Of a stretch of DNA of 64,000 nt, positions 26,564 to 34,515 are shown piece by piece; within the stretch, counting starts at the first letter, position 1; the number at the start of each line of letters is the position of its first letter. The stretch covers positions 3,295,001-3,359,000 of the forward strand of contig NZ_LT629705.1 in assembly GCF_900103875.1 (NCBI RefSeq), in the 5' to 3' direction. Below the pieces are notes generated by a model. It ran no database searches. It saw only the letters and a list, made by a program, of their open reading frames with translations, and was not told where the DNA came from. The translations under genes and the position numbers were made by a program. This DNA comes from Pseudomonas arsenicoxydans (GTDB lineage: Bacteria > Pseudomonadota > Gammaproteobacteria > Pseudomonadales > Pseudomonadaceae).

Positions 26564-26929
26564 TCACCGCTCAAAATGCTCCAGATGACCCAGCAGCTCT
26601 GCGGTTTTCAACGGCATCAGATCCGCATCGCAGCGTGTTTCAATCGTGATCACGACAACCGGGTCGCTGTCGTGGGGGCGAACCCGGAATCGCCAGTCGT
26701 TGAATATCATTTTAAGTCCGTTGTGCTCCTCGATATCCAGCGCCTGGTGAACGTACAGGCTCTTCAGGTGAGCGAGCAGGGGAAGCAACTCCTTGACCGG
26801 GCGAAGGAGATCGCCCGACGAGGGAAACACCCCGATACGCTCCACCAGCAGGCTGGTGCCCAGCCAGGCCATCACTGCGAAGTTGCTCGCCTTCGGTTCG
26901 ATGTCTGCCGAGCGTTTTGCGGTGGTCAT
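26564..26929 (-). pseudogene. Isolated C-terminal domain of a ManB/CpsG-type phosphomannomutase
   Basis: The 121 residues correspond only to the end of a hexose-phosphate mutase of about 455 residues. VERIGVFPSSGDL matches the FPASGE(I/L) stretch, and FNDWRFRVRPHDSDPVVVITIETRCD matches the [25 protein letters not shown] region of CpsG in overlapping pieces. The phosphoserine, metal and sugar-binding domains are absent, and the usual SNTEP is DSDP. It has an ATG and its own frame, so it may be a relic or a stand-alone domain. It lies between the SGNH gene and galU on the galU strand, its start 54 bases after the galU stop. Confidence 0.6.
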
Positions 26930-26983
26930 AGTGGCCTGCCTGGATGAATGGGTTCGATGACGGATGCGCAGGGTGAGCAGTGC

Positions 26984-27817
26984 TTAAAGACCGTTGAGGT
27001 ACAGCTGCTCATAGCAAAAATTGGTCGCGTCGATATAGCCTTCCGCACCACCGCAATCAAAGCGCAGGCCTTCAAACTTGTAGGCCAGCACGCAGCCATT
27101 TTGCGCCTGCTTCATCAGTGCGTCGGTGATCTGGATTTCGCCACCCTTGCCCGGTTGCGTGTCGGCGATCAGGTCGAAGATGTCCGGGGTCAGAATGTAG
27201 CGGCCGATGATTGCCAGGTTGGACGGCGCATCCTCAGGGGCCGGCTTCTCGACCATGCTGTTGACCCGGTAGATCCCTTCGGAAATCAGTTCGCCGGCAA
27301 TGACGCCGTACTTGTGCGTCTGATCACGGGGGACTTCTTGAATGGCCACGATCGAGCAGCGGAATTTTTTGTAGAGCTTGATCATCTGCGCCAGGACGCC
27401 GTCGCCTTGCAGGTTCAGGCACAAGTCATCGGCCAGCACGACGGCAAATGGTTCATCGCCGATCAAGGGGCGCCCGCTGAGAATCGCGTGGCCCAGGCCT
27501 TTCATTTCGACCTGGCGGGTGTAGGCGAAAGTGCAGGTTTCAATCAACTCGCGGGTGCCGGCCAGAAACTTCTCTTTTTCGGTGCCGCGAATCTGGTGTT
27601 CCAGTTCATAGCTGATATCGAAATGGTCTTCCAGTGCACGTTTGCCCCGGCCAGTCACAATTGCCATGTGCTGCAAGCCGGCATCTCGAGCTTCTTCAAC
27701 GGCGTATTGAATTAAAGGCTTGTTGACGATCGGCAGCATTTCCTTTGGCATTGCTTTGGTAGCAGGCAAGAAGCGCGTGCCATAGCCAGCGGCGGGGAAC
27801 AAGCATTTACGAATCAT
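26984..27817 (-). CDS. galU: GalU, UTP-glucose-1-phosphate uridylyltransferase
   Basis: The 277-residue protein has the nucleotidyltransferase motif FPAAGYGTRFLPATKAMPKEM, VLADDL and EKP. It makes UDP-glucose, the precursor for the WcaJ step and, through GalE, for UDP-galactose. I chose ATG 27817 (MIRKCLFPAAG) with AGGAA about 8 bases upstream. It diverges from galE across the AT-rich region with two GTTA-N6-GTCGG copies. Fluorescent pseudomonads usually have a housekeeping galU elsewhere, so this may be a locus-dedicated copy (inference). Confidence 0.95.
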   Translation of the reverse strand: MIRKCLFPAAGYGTRFLPATKAMPKEMLPIVNKPLIQYAVEEARDAGLQHMAIVTGRGKRALEDHFDISYELEHQIRGTEKEKFLAGTRELIETCTFAYTRQVEMKGLGHAILSGRPLIGDEPFAVVLADDLCLNLQGDGVLAQMIKLYKKFRCSIVAIQEVPRDQTHKYGVIAGELISEGIYRVNSMVEKPAPEDAPSNLAIIGRYILTPDIFDLIADTQPGKGGEIQITDALMKQAQNGCVLAYKFEGLRFDCGGAEGYIDATNFCYEQLYLNGL

Positions 27818-27953
27818 AGATATTTCCTGGAAAGTCATTGTTCACAGATCACAAAAGACGGAACTGTGAATATCGATGTAATACAGCGTTTGTACTTTAA
27901 TACCCCAGCAGTGGTTTCATGGCAATTAGTGGCACGCTTGTAACTTTGTAAAT

Positions 27954-27968
27954 GTTATTAGTTGTCGG
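27954..27968 (+). promoter_or_regulatory. GTTA-N6-GTCGG motif, copy 2 (exact)
   Basis: GTTATTAGTTGTCGG, 30 bases upstream of copy 3. Confidence 0.5.
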
Positions 27969-27983
27969 TCCTGCACGGTTTTA

Positions 27984-27998
27984 GTTATTTTTGGTCGG
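27984..27998 (+). promoter_or_regulatory. GTTA-N6-GTCGG motif, copy 3 (exact)
   Basis: GTTATTTTTGGTCGG, 130 bases before the galE start; almost identical to the copy at 16816. Confidence 0.5.
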
Positions 27999-28128
27999 TC
28001 TCTGTTAATAGTGTTAGTTGGGGTGAGGTGCTAATAAGTAGTGGGCGTCACTGTGTGATGTGTGCCGGAGGTTATATACCCGGCGCCGGACAGTTGAACA
28101 CTTAAATACCCCCACTATGGACCGCTCT

Positions 28129-29151
28129 ATGAAGATTCTGGTAACGGGTGGAACCGGTTATATCGGTTCTCACACCACACTTGCGCTGCTTGAAGCGGGC
28201 TTCGAAGTGGTCGTGCTGGACAACCTGTGCAACAGCTCTGACGCCGCGCTGCACGCGGTAGAAGCCATCTGCGGGAAATCCGCGTTAATGATTCACGGGG
28301 ACGTGTGCGACAGACCCTTGCTGGACCGGATTTTTCAGCAGCATTCCATTGATGCCGTTCTGCATTTTGCCGGCCTCAAGGCTGTCGGCGAGAGCGTGCG
28401 CAAGCCGCTTGAATATTACGAATCCAACGTCTGCGGGAGCATCACGCTGTGCCAGGCGATGGCCGCGGCCGGTGTGTTCCGGCTGGTGTTCAGTTCGTCG
28501 GCCACGGTGTACGGCGCGCCCGAGCAAATGCCGATTCGCGAGGATTTCCCCACGGGCACGCCGACCAATCCTTACGGGCAATCCAAGCTGATCATCGAAA
28601 ACGTGTTGCGTGACCTGTGCGCGGCAGAGCCGAAATGGAGCATCGCGCTGTTGCGTTACTTCAACCCGATCGGCGCTCACGCCAGTGGGCATATGGGTGA
28701 AGATCCTAGCGGGATTCCCAATAACCTGGTGCCTTACATCAGCCAGGTCGCAGTCGGCAGTCTGCAGGAACTGTCGATATTCGGCGACGATTACCCCACG
28801 GTCGATGGCACCGGCGTGCGCGACTATATTCATGTGGTGGACTTGGCGGACGGGCATCTCAAGGCACTGCAATCGATCTCGACGCGCAGCGGAATCAATG
28901 TCTGGAACCTCGGCACCGGCGATGGTTACAGCGTGCTGCAGGTGGTACGGGCATTCGAGCAGGCCTCGGGGCGGTCGGTGCCTTATCGCGTGATGCCGCG
29001 CCGCTCGGGCGATGTCGCCGAGTGTTGGGCCGATTCCTCCAAGGCGCAGAAGGAACTGGGTTGGAAGGCCACGCGCAGTTTGCAGGAAATGATGACGGAC
29101 ACCTGGCGCTGGCAATCGAACCATCCCAGGGGATACCTCGATCAAGGCTGA
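28129..29151 (+). CDS. galE: GalE, UDP-glucose 4-epimerase
   Basis: The 340-residue SDR enzyme has NAD-binding VTGGTGYIGSHT at the N-terminus, SSSATVYG (catalytic Ser), NPYGQSK (Tyr-x3-Lys) and RYFNPIGAH. It interconverts UDP-glucose and UDP-galactose. I chose ATG 28129 (MKILVTGG); upstream in-frame codons lack homology. Being inside the locus, it points to galactose in the polymer. The gap to gfcA is 135 bases with its own motif copy. Confidence 0.95.
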   Translation: MKILVTGGTGYIGSHTTLALLEAGFEVVVLDNLCNSSDAALHAVEAICGKSALMIHGDVCDRPLLDRIFQQHSIDAVLHFAGLKAVGESVRKPLEYYESNVCGSITLCQAMAAAGVFRLVFSSSATVYGAPEQMPIREDFPTGTPTNPYGQSKLIIENVLRDLCAAEPKWSIALLRYFNPIGAHASGHMGEDPSGIPNNLVPYISQVAVGSLQELSIFGDDYPTVDGTGVRDYIHVVDLADGHLKALQSISTRSGINVWNLGTGDGYSVLQVVRAFEQASGRSVPYRVMPRRSGDVAECWADSSKAQKELGWKATRSLQEMMTDTWRWQSNHPRGYLDQG

Positions 29152-29205
29152 TAGGCGTGCGTTCAACGCGGTGTTTTCAGCCCGATTGTTATATCCGGCA
29201 GTGAT

Positions 29206-29220
29206 GTTAATTAAGGTCGG
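29206..29220 (+). promoter_or_regulatory. GTTA-N6-GTCGG motif, copy 4 (exact)
   Basis: GTTAATTAAGGTCGG, 66 bases before the gfcA start. A partial copy (GTTATATCCGGCAGT, 29188-29202) lies just upstream. Confidence 0.5.
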
Positions 29221-29286
29221 GAAAATTGACTGGAAACAGCACCGGCAAGTCCGTAGATATAAAGAACACGCCGGAAGGAGTTTGAT

Positions 29287-29532
29287 ATGAAAAAGATAAT
29301 GCTAATTGCCTTGTTGTCCATGACGAGCGGCTGGGCACTCGCCGCGGAAGAGGCGCTCACCCTGGACACTAAAGTTGTGGGTGACGTGACGGCTGGCCAA
29401 GCGGCGCTGGCCAGCACCGCATTGGTGGCCGCTGCCGTGGCCGCGTCCAACAGCGGCGGAAGTTCCAATGGCGGAACAACCGGCAGCACCGGGACAACGG
29501 GCACTACCGGGACGACCGGCACAAGTAACTGA
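29287..29532 (+). CDS. gfcA: GfcA-like Thr/Gly-rich small membrane or secreted protein
   Basis: The 81-residue protein has a signal peptide (about 1-20, ALA), a hydrophobic Ala-rich stretch (about 40-54) and a low-complexity Gly-Ser-Thr tail (GSTGTTGTTGTTGTS). E. coli GfcA (YmcD), the first gene of the group 4 capsule operon, has the same make-up, and the genes that follow are Wza, GfcB, GfcC and GfcD homologues. AAGGAG precedes the ATG by 7 bases. The role of GfcA is not settled even in E. coli; similarity is by composition and position. Confidence 0.65.
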   Translation: MKKIMLIALLSMTSGWALAAEEALTLDTKVVGDVTAGQAALASTALVAAAVAASNSGGSSNGGTTGSTGTTGTTGTTGTSN

Positions 29533-29618
29533 TAAATATCGCAGGTGTCATACAAGATTGCCCGGCTAACACTGGGCGATCTTGTTTTGGGTTTGCCCTT
29601 GAATAGCGTAGTGCCATT

Positions 29619-30728
29619 ATGATTCGTAGTGTTCCATTTTTAATGCTGGCAAGTATTGCTTTGCAAGGTTGTATGTTTTCTCCGGGTCAACATCTGAGTA
29701 CCAGCGAGATTACGCGTGAAGGTGCCAGCGAAAGCAGTCGGGTCGAGCTTATTCCGATTACTCCCAAGCTCATCGCCATGGACAGGGCCACGCAGAAACA
29801 TGAGTCACTGCCCGCAGAATTGTTGACCCCGCCCGAGGAGTACCGCATCGGTAACAACGATGTCTTGTACATCACGGTATGGGATCACCCGGAACTGACC
29901 GCCCCCTCGGGGGCGCAACAGCAAATCGATGCCAACGGCCGCCTGGTTCGTTCCGACGGCACGCTCTATTACCCCTACATCAAAGAAGTCCAGGCCGCCG
30001 GCAAGACCGTCCAGCAACTGCGATCCGATATCGCCGAGAAGTTGTCGACTTTCATCTCGGACCCGCAAGTGGATGTCGCTGTGCTGCGCTTTGCCAGTCA
30101 GAAAGTAGTGGTCTCGGGCGCCGTATTGAAAGCCGGTCCGCAAGCGATTTCCACCAATGCGCTCAATGTGGTCGAAGCCTTGGGTTCGGCCGGCATCGAC
30201 CCGGTGAATGCCGACTTGTCCGGATTGCTGTTGACGCGCAACGGGCGGGTGTACCCGCTGAATCTCGATGCGATCAATCAACAGGATGCCGAGCTGCAAA
30301 AGGTCTACCTCAAGGGCGGCGACCAGTTGTACCTGCCGTACAACGACAGCAAAAAGATTTACGTGATGGGCGAGGTCAATCAGCCGCGCGCGTTGACCTT
30401 CAGGACCCGCACCATGAACCTGTCTGACGTCATCGGCTCGGTCGGTGGCCTGAACCAGACCACGTCGAACGGCAACGCCGTATACGTCATCCGGGGTGTG
30501 GAAAACCTTGATGTAGAACCTGCAAAAATCTATCAGTTGCAAGCTGAGTCGCCGTCCGCCATGGCGCTCGCCACTCACTTCGATGTTCGCCCGCAAGACA
30601 TTGTCTACGTGGGCCCTGCCAACGTCACCCGCTGGAACCGCTTCATCAGTCAGTTGGTGCCATCCGCCTCGATTCTCGGTATGGGCGCAGCGGCACAAAA
30701 CAATTTAAGTGAAGCCAACAGCAGATAA
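29619..30728 (+). CDS. wza: Wza-type outer-membrane polysaccharide export lipoprotein
   Basis: The 369-residue protein has a lipobox (ALQGC, Cys18) and a Poly_export domain starting at EEYRIGNNDVLYITVWDHPELT. Two SLBB-type repeats follow (VVVSGAVLKAGPQAIS and IYVMGEVNQPRALTF). The C-terminus RWNRFISQLVPSASIL would be the amphipathic helix that crosses the outer membrane. It forms the export channel and docks on Wzc. Start ATG 29619 lacks a strong ribosome site. Confidence 0.95.
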   Translation: MIRSVPFLMLASIALQGCMFSPGQHLSTSEITREGASESSRVELIPITPKLIAMDRATQKHESLPAELLTPPEEYRIGNNDVLYITVWDHPELTAPSGAQQQIDANGRLVRSDGTLYYPYIKEVQAAGKTVQQLRSDIAEKLSTFISDPQVDVAVLRFASQKVVVSGAVLKAGPQAISTNALNVVEALGSAGIDPVNADLSGLLLTRNGRVYPLNLDAINQQDAELQKVYLKGGDQLYLPYNDSKKIYVMGEVNQPRALTFRTRTMNLSDVIGSVGGLNQTTSNGNAVYVIRGVENLDVEPAKIYQLQAESPSAMALATHFDVRPQDIVYVGPANVTRWNRFISQLVPSASILGMGAAAQNNLSEANSR

Positions 30729-30742
30729 GGCCTGGTCCCACT

Positions 30743-31408
30743 GTGAGAACGTTGAACGTTAGCGTCTGCTTGATGGCGGCCTTGCTGTTGTGTGGATGTA
30801 ATCCCCTGATGAAGGCCACGCTGGCGAACTTCAAAGCCGTGGCCAGCGGACCCGACGACCTGGAACTGACCCCGGCCCAAGTGGCCGAGGTTCGATACCC
30901 CCAACTCAAGTTGACCACCCCGTCCGGCGTCGGGGTGTTGGCAATGGTGCGCGCCCGAGGCGACTTGCAGTACTGGGTCGCGTCCGGCAAGCAAGTGCTG
31001 ATGCTGCGCGATGGACTGGCGGTTCGCAGTGTCGGTCTGGGCTTTGCTGGTGATCTGGACGGGACCCGTTTTGACGCGGTCTCGCCGTTCAGGCAAGGCC
31101 TTCATCGGCTGCCCGACGGTTACACCAGCCAGCGCTGGATCGATCTCTATCACGGCTACGAAGTGGGAGTAGCGGTGAACAGTCGCTTCACCCGCCAAGC
31201 CATGGAAACCATCAGGATTCTGGACAAGGAATACGCTGTGCTGCGTGTCGATGAGCAGATTGATGCGCCGGCGATCGGCCTGCGCGCGACTAATCATTTT
31301 TGGGTCGATCCCGACAGTGGTTTCATCCTGCAAAGTGAGCAGCAACTGACGACGCAATTGCGGGTGAAGATCGTGCAGTTGACCGCTGAACGCGGGGCGG
31401 TCCGTTGA
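30743..31408 (+). CDS. gfcB: YjbF/GfcB family lipoprotein
   Basis: The 221-residue protein starts at GTG 30743, 15 bases after wza. It has a lipobox LLLCGC (Cys19) and a beta-rich domain with SRFTRQAMETIRILDKEY in the usual GfcB/YjbF place. It is a periplasmic lipoprotein in the assembly or export part of group 4 capsules. Its exact role is unknown. The stop overlaps the TTG start of gfcC (TTGA). Confidence 0.85.
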   Translation: MRTLNVSVCLMAALLLCGCNPLMKATLANFKAVASGPDDLELTPAQVAEVRYPQLKLTTPSGVGVLAMVRARGDLQYWVASGKQVLMLRDGLAVRSVGLGFAGDLDGTRFDAVSPFRQGLHRLPDGYTSQRWIDLYHGYEVGVAVNSRFTRQAMETIRILDKEYAVLRVDEQIDAPAIGLRATNHFWVDPDSGFILQSEQQLTTQLRVKIVQLTAERGAVR

Positions 31409-32172
31409 AGCTTTCAAAGGTGTTATGCACGTGTCTGTTGTGGGTCGCGGGAGGCACGAGTCAGGCGGCGGTCAGCGTCGATGGCGACGTCGGCCATCCG
31501 GGGCCGGTCGACCTGCAACCCGGTGGCCGCGCGCTGGATGTGATGCGCTTGGCGCGGCCCAATCCTGAAGGCTACTGGCTGGCGGCGGCCTGGCTGCGAC
31601 GGTCGCTGCTCGAAGAGCAGACCCGGCTCAAAGCCGGCGTCTTGTTCGATTTGAAAGTGCTGCAGCGCACAGCGTTGCTCTTTGATCGCCCCAGCCGCGC
31701 GGCACTGGCGCTGCAGATGTACGAGCACGTCAGTCGCTTGCCGGTGACCGGGCGTCAGGTGGCCGTGCTGGACCCGGTCGCGGTCGAGGTTGGGTTCGCG
31801 CGCAACTTTCGCCTCGATGACGGCGACAGCCTGATCTACCCGATGCGTTCGAATGTGGTTGAAGTGTTGGGCGCGGTCGCCGAACCGTGCGAGCTCGCGT
31901 ATCGCCCGATGCAAGAGGCTCGTGATTACTTGCAAGCGTGTTCTCCGCTGAGCGGCGACGCCGAAGCCGATTACCTGTGGATCATTCAGCCCGATGGCAT
32001 CACCCGACGGGTCGGCATCGCGCCGTGGAATCGCGAAAGCGGTCAGGTGCCTGCCGCGGGCAGCAAGATCCTGGTCCCCGTCAAAAACGATGATCTTAAT
32101 CCGCCTATACCTGAACTGAATCAGCAGTTGGCCGAATTTCTTGCCACGCAACTGGCTGAGGTGGTTCCTTGA
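31405..32172 (+). CDS. gfcC: GfcC/YjbG family periplasmic protein
   Basis: The 255-residue protein starts at TTG 31405, overlapping the gfcB stop. A signal peptide (about 1-22, SQAA) is followed by two ubiquitin-like beta-grasp regions (VSVDGDVGHPGPVDLQPG, and near 150 DSLIYPMRSNVVEVLGAV). The C-terminal amphipathic helix (ELNQQLAEFLATQLAEV) resembles the Wza helix, as described for E. coli GfcC. It ends in another TTGA overlap with gfcD. Confidence 0.85.
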   Translation: MKLSKVLCTCLLWVAGGTSQAAVSVDGDVGHPGPVDLQPGGRALDVMRLARPNPEGYWLAAAWLRRSLLEEQTRLKAGVLFDLKVLQRTALLFDRPSRAALALQMYEHVSRLPVTGRQVAVLDPVAVEVGFARNFRLDDGDSLIYPMRSNVVEVLGAVAEPCELAYRPMQEARDYLQACSPLSGDAEADYLWIIQPDGITRRVGIAPWNRESGQVPAAGSKILVPVKNDDLNPPIPELNQQLAEFLATQLAEVVP

Positions 32173-34247
32173 ATTTACGTTTTGCAGCAGTGTTGTTATT
32201 GCCGTGTGGTCTGGCTCACGCAGAGCCGCGATTGACTCAGAGTGATTTCGGCGGCGTGGGCTTGATGCAGACGCCGACCGCCCGAATGGCCCCGGCCGGC
32301 GAGTTGAGTGTGAACGCCAGTCGGACCAGCCCCTACAGTCGCTACAGCGTTTCATTGCAGCCGTTTGAATGGCTGGAAGGCTCGTTTCGCTACACCGCCA
32401 TCACCAACCGCAGGTACGGTCCCGAATCGTTGAGCGGCGACCAGAGCTATAAAGACAAGGCCGTGGACCTCAAGGTGCGCCTGTGGCAAGAAACCCACTG
32501 GGCACCTGATGTGGCCCTGGGTTTTCGCGACGTGGGCGGCACAGGTCTGTTCTCCAGCGAGTTCCTGGTCGCCAACAAACGCTATGACGACTTCGATTTC
32601 AGCGCGGGCATTGCCTGGGGCTATATCGGCAATCGAGGCGATTTCGAAAACCCGTTGGGTTGGGCGGATGATCGCTTCAAGACCCGGCCGGACGGCGAGG
32701 GCACCGGTGACGTCAACACCAATGCCTATTTCCGTGGACGTCCCTCGTTGTTTGGCGGCGTGACCTACCAGACTCCCTGGGAGCCGCTCAGCCTGAAACT
32801 CGAGTACGAAGGCAACGACTATAAAAACGAACCGAAGGACAACGTGATCAAGCAAGACTCGCCCATCAACCTGGGCGCGGTGTTCAAGCTGACCGATTCG
32901 GTTGATCTGAGCGCTGGCTGGGAACGCGGCAATACTGCGATGTTCGGCATCACCTTGCACACCAACTTCGTCAGCCGCAAGGCGCCGGCCAAGACTTACG
33001 ATCCGCCGGCGGAGCGTCTGCCGGCACACGCACCCAACACGGCGCCGGACCAGGTCAATTGGGCCAACGTGTCGCAACGATTGCAGAAAAACGCCGGCTA
33101 CAACGTCGAGCGCATTACCCAGCGCGGCTCAGAGTTGTTTGTGTATGGCGAGCAGACGAATTATTTCTATGCGGCAAAAGCGGTCGGCCGCGCCAGCCGG
33201 ATTCTGGACAACAGCGTCAACGACGACATCGACTGGTTCACCCTGGTGAACAAGCGCTACGACATGCCGCTGGAGGAAACCAGCGTGCCGCGCGAGACCT
33301 TTCGCGAAGTGGTCAACAATGAGGAGACGCTACAAACCCTGCACCGCAGCACCGAGGTCAATGCGGCGATGCCCCATACCGAGACCACGCTCTATACCGC
33401 AGCGCGTGATCCGTTCAACTACGGTGTCGGGCTGGGCTACAAACAGAACATCGGTGGCCCCGATGGTTTGCTCTATCAATTGAGCGTCGATGCGGACGCC
33501 GAGTATCGCTTCACGCGCAACACTTGGTGGAGCGGCATGCTCAGCGCCAATCTGGCGAACAACTACGACCACTTCACCTACGACGCGCCAAGTGGCTTGC
33601 CCCGAGTGCGCACCGACCTGCGCAAGTACCTGACGACCTCTGACGTCACCATGCCGACGTTCCAGCTCAGCCATGCCGAGCAGCTCGATAAAGACCTGTT
33701 TGGCATGGTCTACGGCGGTTATTTGGAATCGATGTTCGCCGGCGTTGGCGGTGAGGTGCTGTTTCGTCCGACGGGCCAGCGCTGGTCGGTGGGCGCGGAC
33801 CTGAACTACGTGCGTCAGCGCGAGTTCAATCAGGGCTTTGGCCTGCGGGATTACTCGACCGTGACAGGCCACATCACCGGCTACACAGATTTGCCTTTTG
33901 ATACCCAGGCAGCCGTCAGCGTTGGACGTTACCTGGCTCGGGATTGGGGCACCACGATCGACCTGTCGCGGGAGTTTGCCAATGGCGTGCGATTCGGTGC
34001 CTGGGCCACGTTGACCACTGCAACCACAGCAGAATATGGCGAAGGCAGCTTCGACAAAGGCATCTACCTTTCGATTCCTTTTGACGAACTCATGAGCATG
34101 TCGACGATGCGTCGAGCGAATATCGTCTGGTCACCCCTGACCCGGGACGGTGGCGCGCGGCTCAATCGCAGCTACTATCTACACTCCATGACCGATAGCC
34201 GTGACAGCGACATGTTCTACCGCAACTTCGACAAGATCACTGAGTGA
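32169..34247 (+). CDS. gfcD: YjbH/GfcD family outer-membrane beta-barrel protein
   Basis: The 692-residue protein starts at TTG 32169 and has a signal peptide (AHA, about 18). The family opening RLTQSDFGGVGLMQTPTARM and many amphipathic strands follow; YxxF-rich strands predict a large outer-membrane barrel, possibly two linked barrels. It is believed to help polysaccharide secretion together with GfcB and GfcC. It closes the operon and is followed by a hairpin at 34258-34282. Confidence 0.88.
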   Translation: MNLRFAAVLLLPCGLAHAEPRLTQSDFGGVGLMQTPTARMAPAGELSVNASRTSPYSRYSVSLQPFEWLEGSFRYTAITNRRYGPESLSGDQSYKDKAVDLKVRLWQETHWAPDVALGFRDVGGTGLFSSEFLVANKRYDDFDFSAGIAWGYIGNRGDFENPLGWADDRFKTRPDGEGTGDVNTNAYFRGRPSLFGGVTYQTPWEPLSLKLEYEGNDYKNEPKDNVIKQDSPINLGAVFKLTDSVDLSAGWERGNTAMFGITLHTNFVSRKAPAKTYDPPAERLPAHAPNTAPDQVNWANVSQRLQKNAGYNVERITQRGSELFVYGEQTNYFYAAKAVGRASRILDNSVNDDIDWFTLVNKRYDMPLEETSVPRETFREVVNNEETLQTLHRSTEVNAAMPHTETTLYTAARDPFNYGVGLGYKQNIGGPDGLLYQLSVDADAEYRFTRNTWWSGMLSANLANNYDHFTYDAPSGLPRVRTDLRKYLTTSDVTMPTFQLSHAEQLDKDLFGMVYGGYLESMFAGVGGEVLFRPTGQRWSVGADLNYVRQREFNQGFGLRDYSTVTGHITGYTDLPFDTQAAVSVGRYLARDWGTTIDLSREFANGVRFGAWATLTTATTAEYGEGSFDKGIYLSIPFDELMSMSTMRRANIVWSPLTRDGGARLNRSYYLHSMTDSRDSDMFYRNFDKITE

Positions 34248-34257
34248 AAGCGAGCGG

Positions 34258-34282
34258 GCTACAGGGCGATCAGTGCTGTAGC
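34258..34282 (+). terminator. Weak hairpin after gfcD
   Basis: GCTACAG and CTGTAGC, 11 bases apart. There is no clear T-run, so termination is uncertain. Confidence 0.35.
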
Positions 34283-34462
34283 TCGCGATGCATTCAACCG
34301 TAAGGGCCATGCCCTGAAGGTCGTACGGTAAAGCCTCTTCTGTGCAGCGTTCGCTGCGTTATCCCGCCCCACTGAGAACCGTCAGCCAGATCCCTCGGCA
34401 GCGGTCTAGTCACGCTCGGTCAATGGTCTTGATAGGTCGGCAAAGCTTGATAGACGCCCACG

Positions 34463-34485
34463 AAAAAGGGGACTTGCGTCCCCTT
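34463..34485 (-). terminator. Intrinsic terminator of wcaJ
   Basis: AAGGGGAC (34466-34473), loop TTGC, GTCCCCTT (34478-34485). The A-run at 34463-34467 gives a T-tract on the - strand, just past the wcaJ stop. Confidence 0.75.
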
Positions 34486-34515
34486 GTCATTCTGCTGCGC
34501 CCGGTCACCAAGCCA

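Larger units (their letters stand above)
27818..28128. promoter_or_regulatory. galU-galE divergent regulatory region
   Basis: A 311-base AT-rich stretch. It holds two exact GTTA-N6-GTCGG words (27954, 27984) and further GTTA-rich sequence up to about 28020. No small gene is seen. Confidence 0.6.

Noticed and set aside
26948..27715. 255-codon + strand frame opposite galU
   Set aside because: It mirrors the galU coding sequence and has no recognisable motif.
27925..27945. Possible sigma-54 promoter (TGGCACGCTTG)
   Set aside because: The -24 half fits, but there is no TTGC at the required distance for the -12 half.
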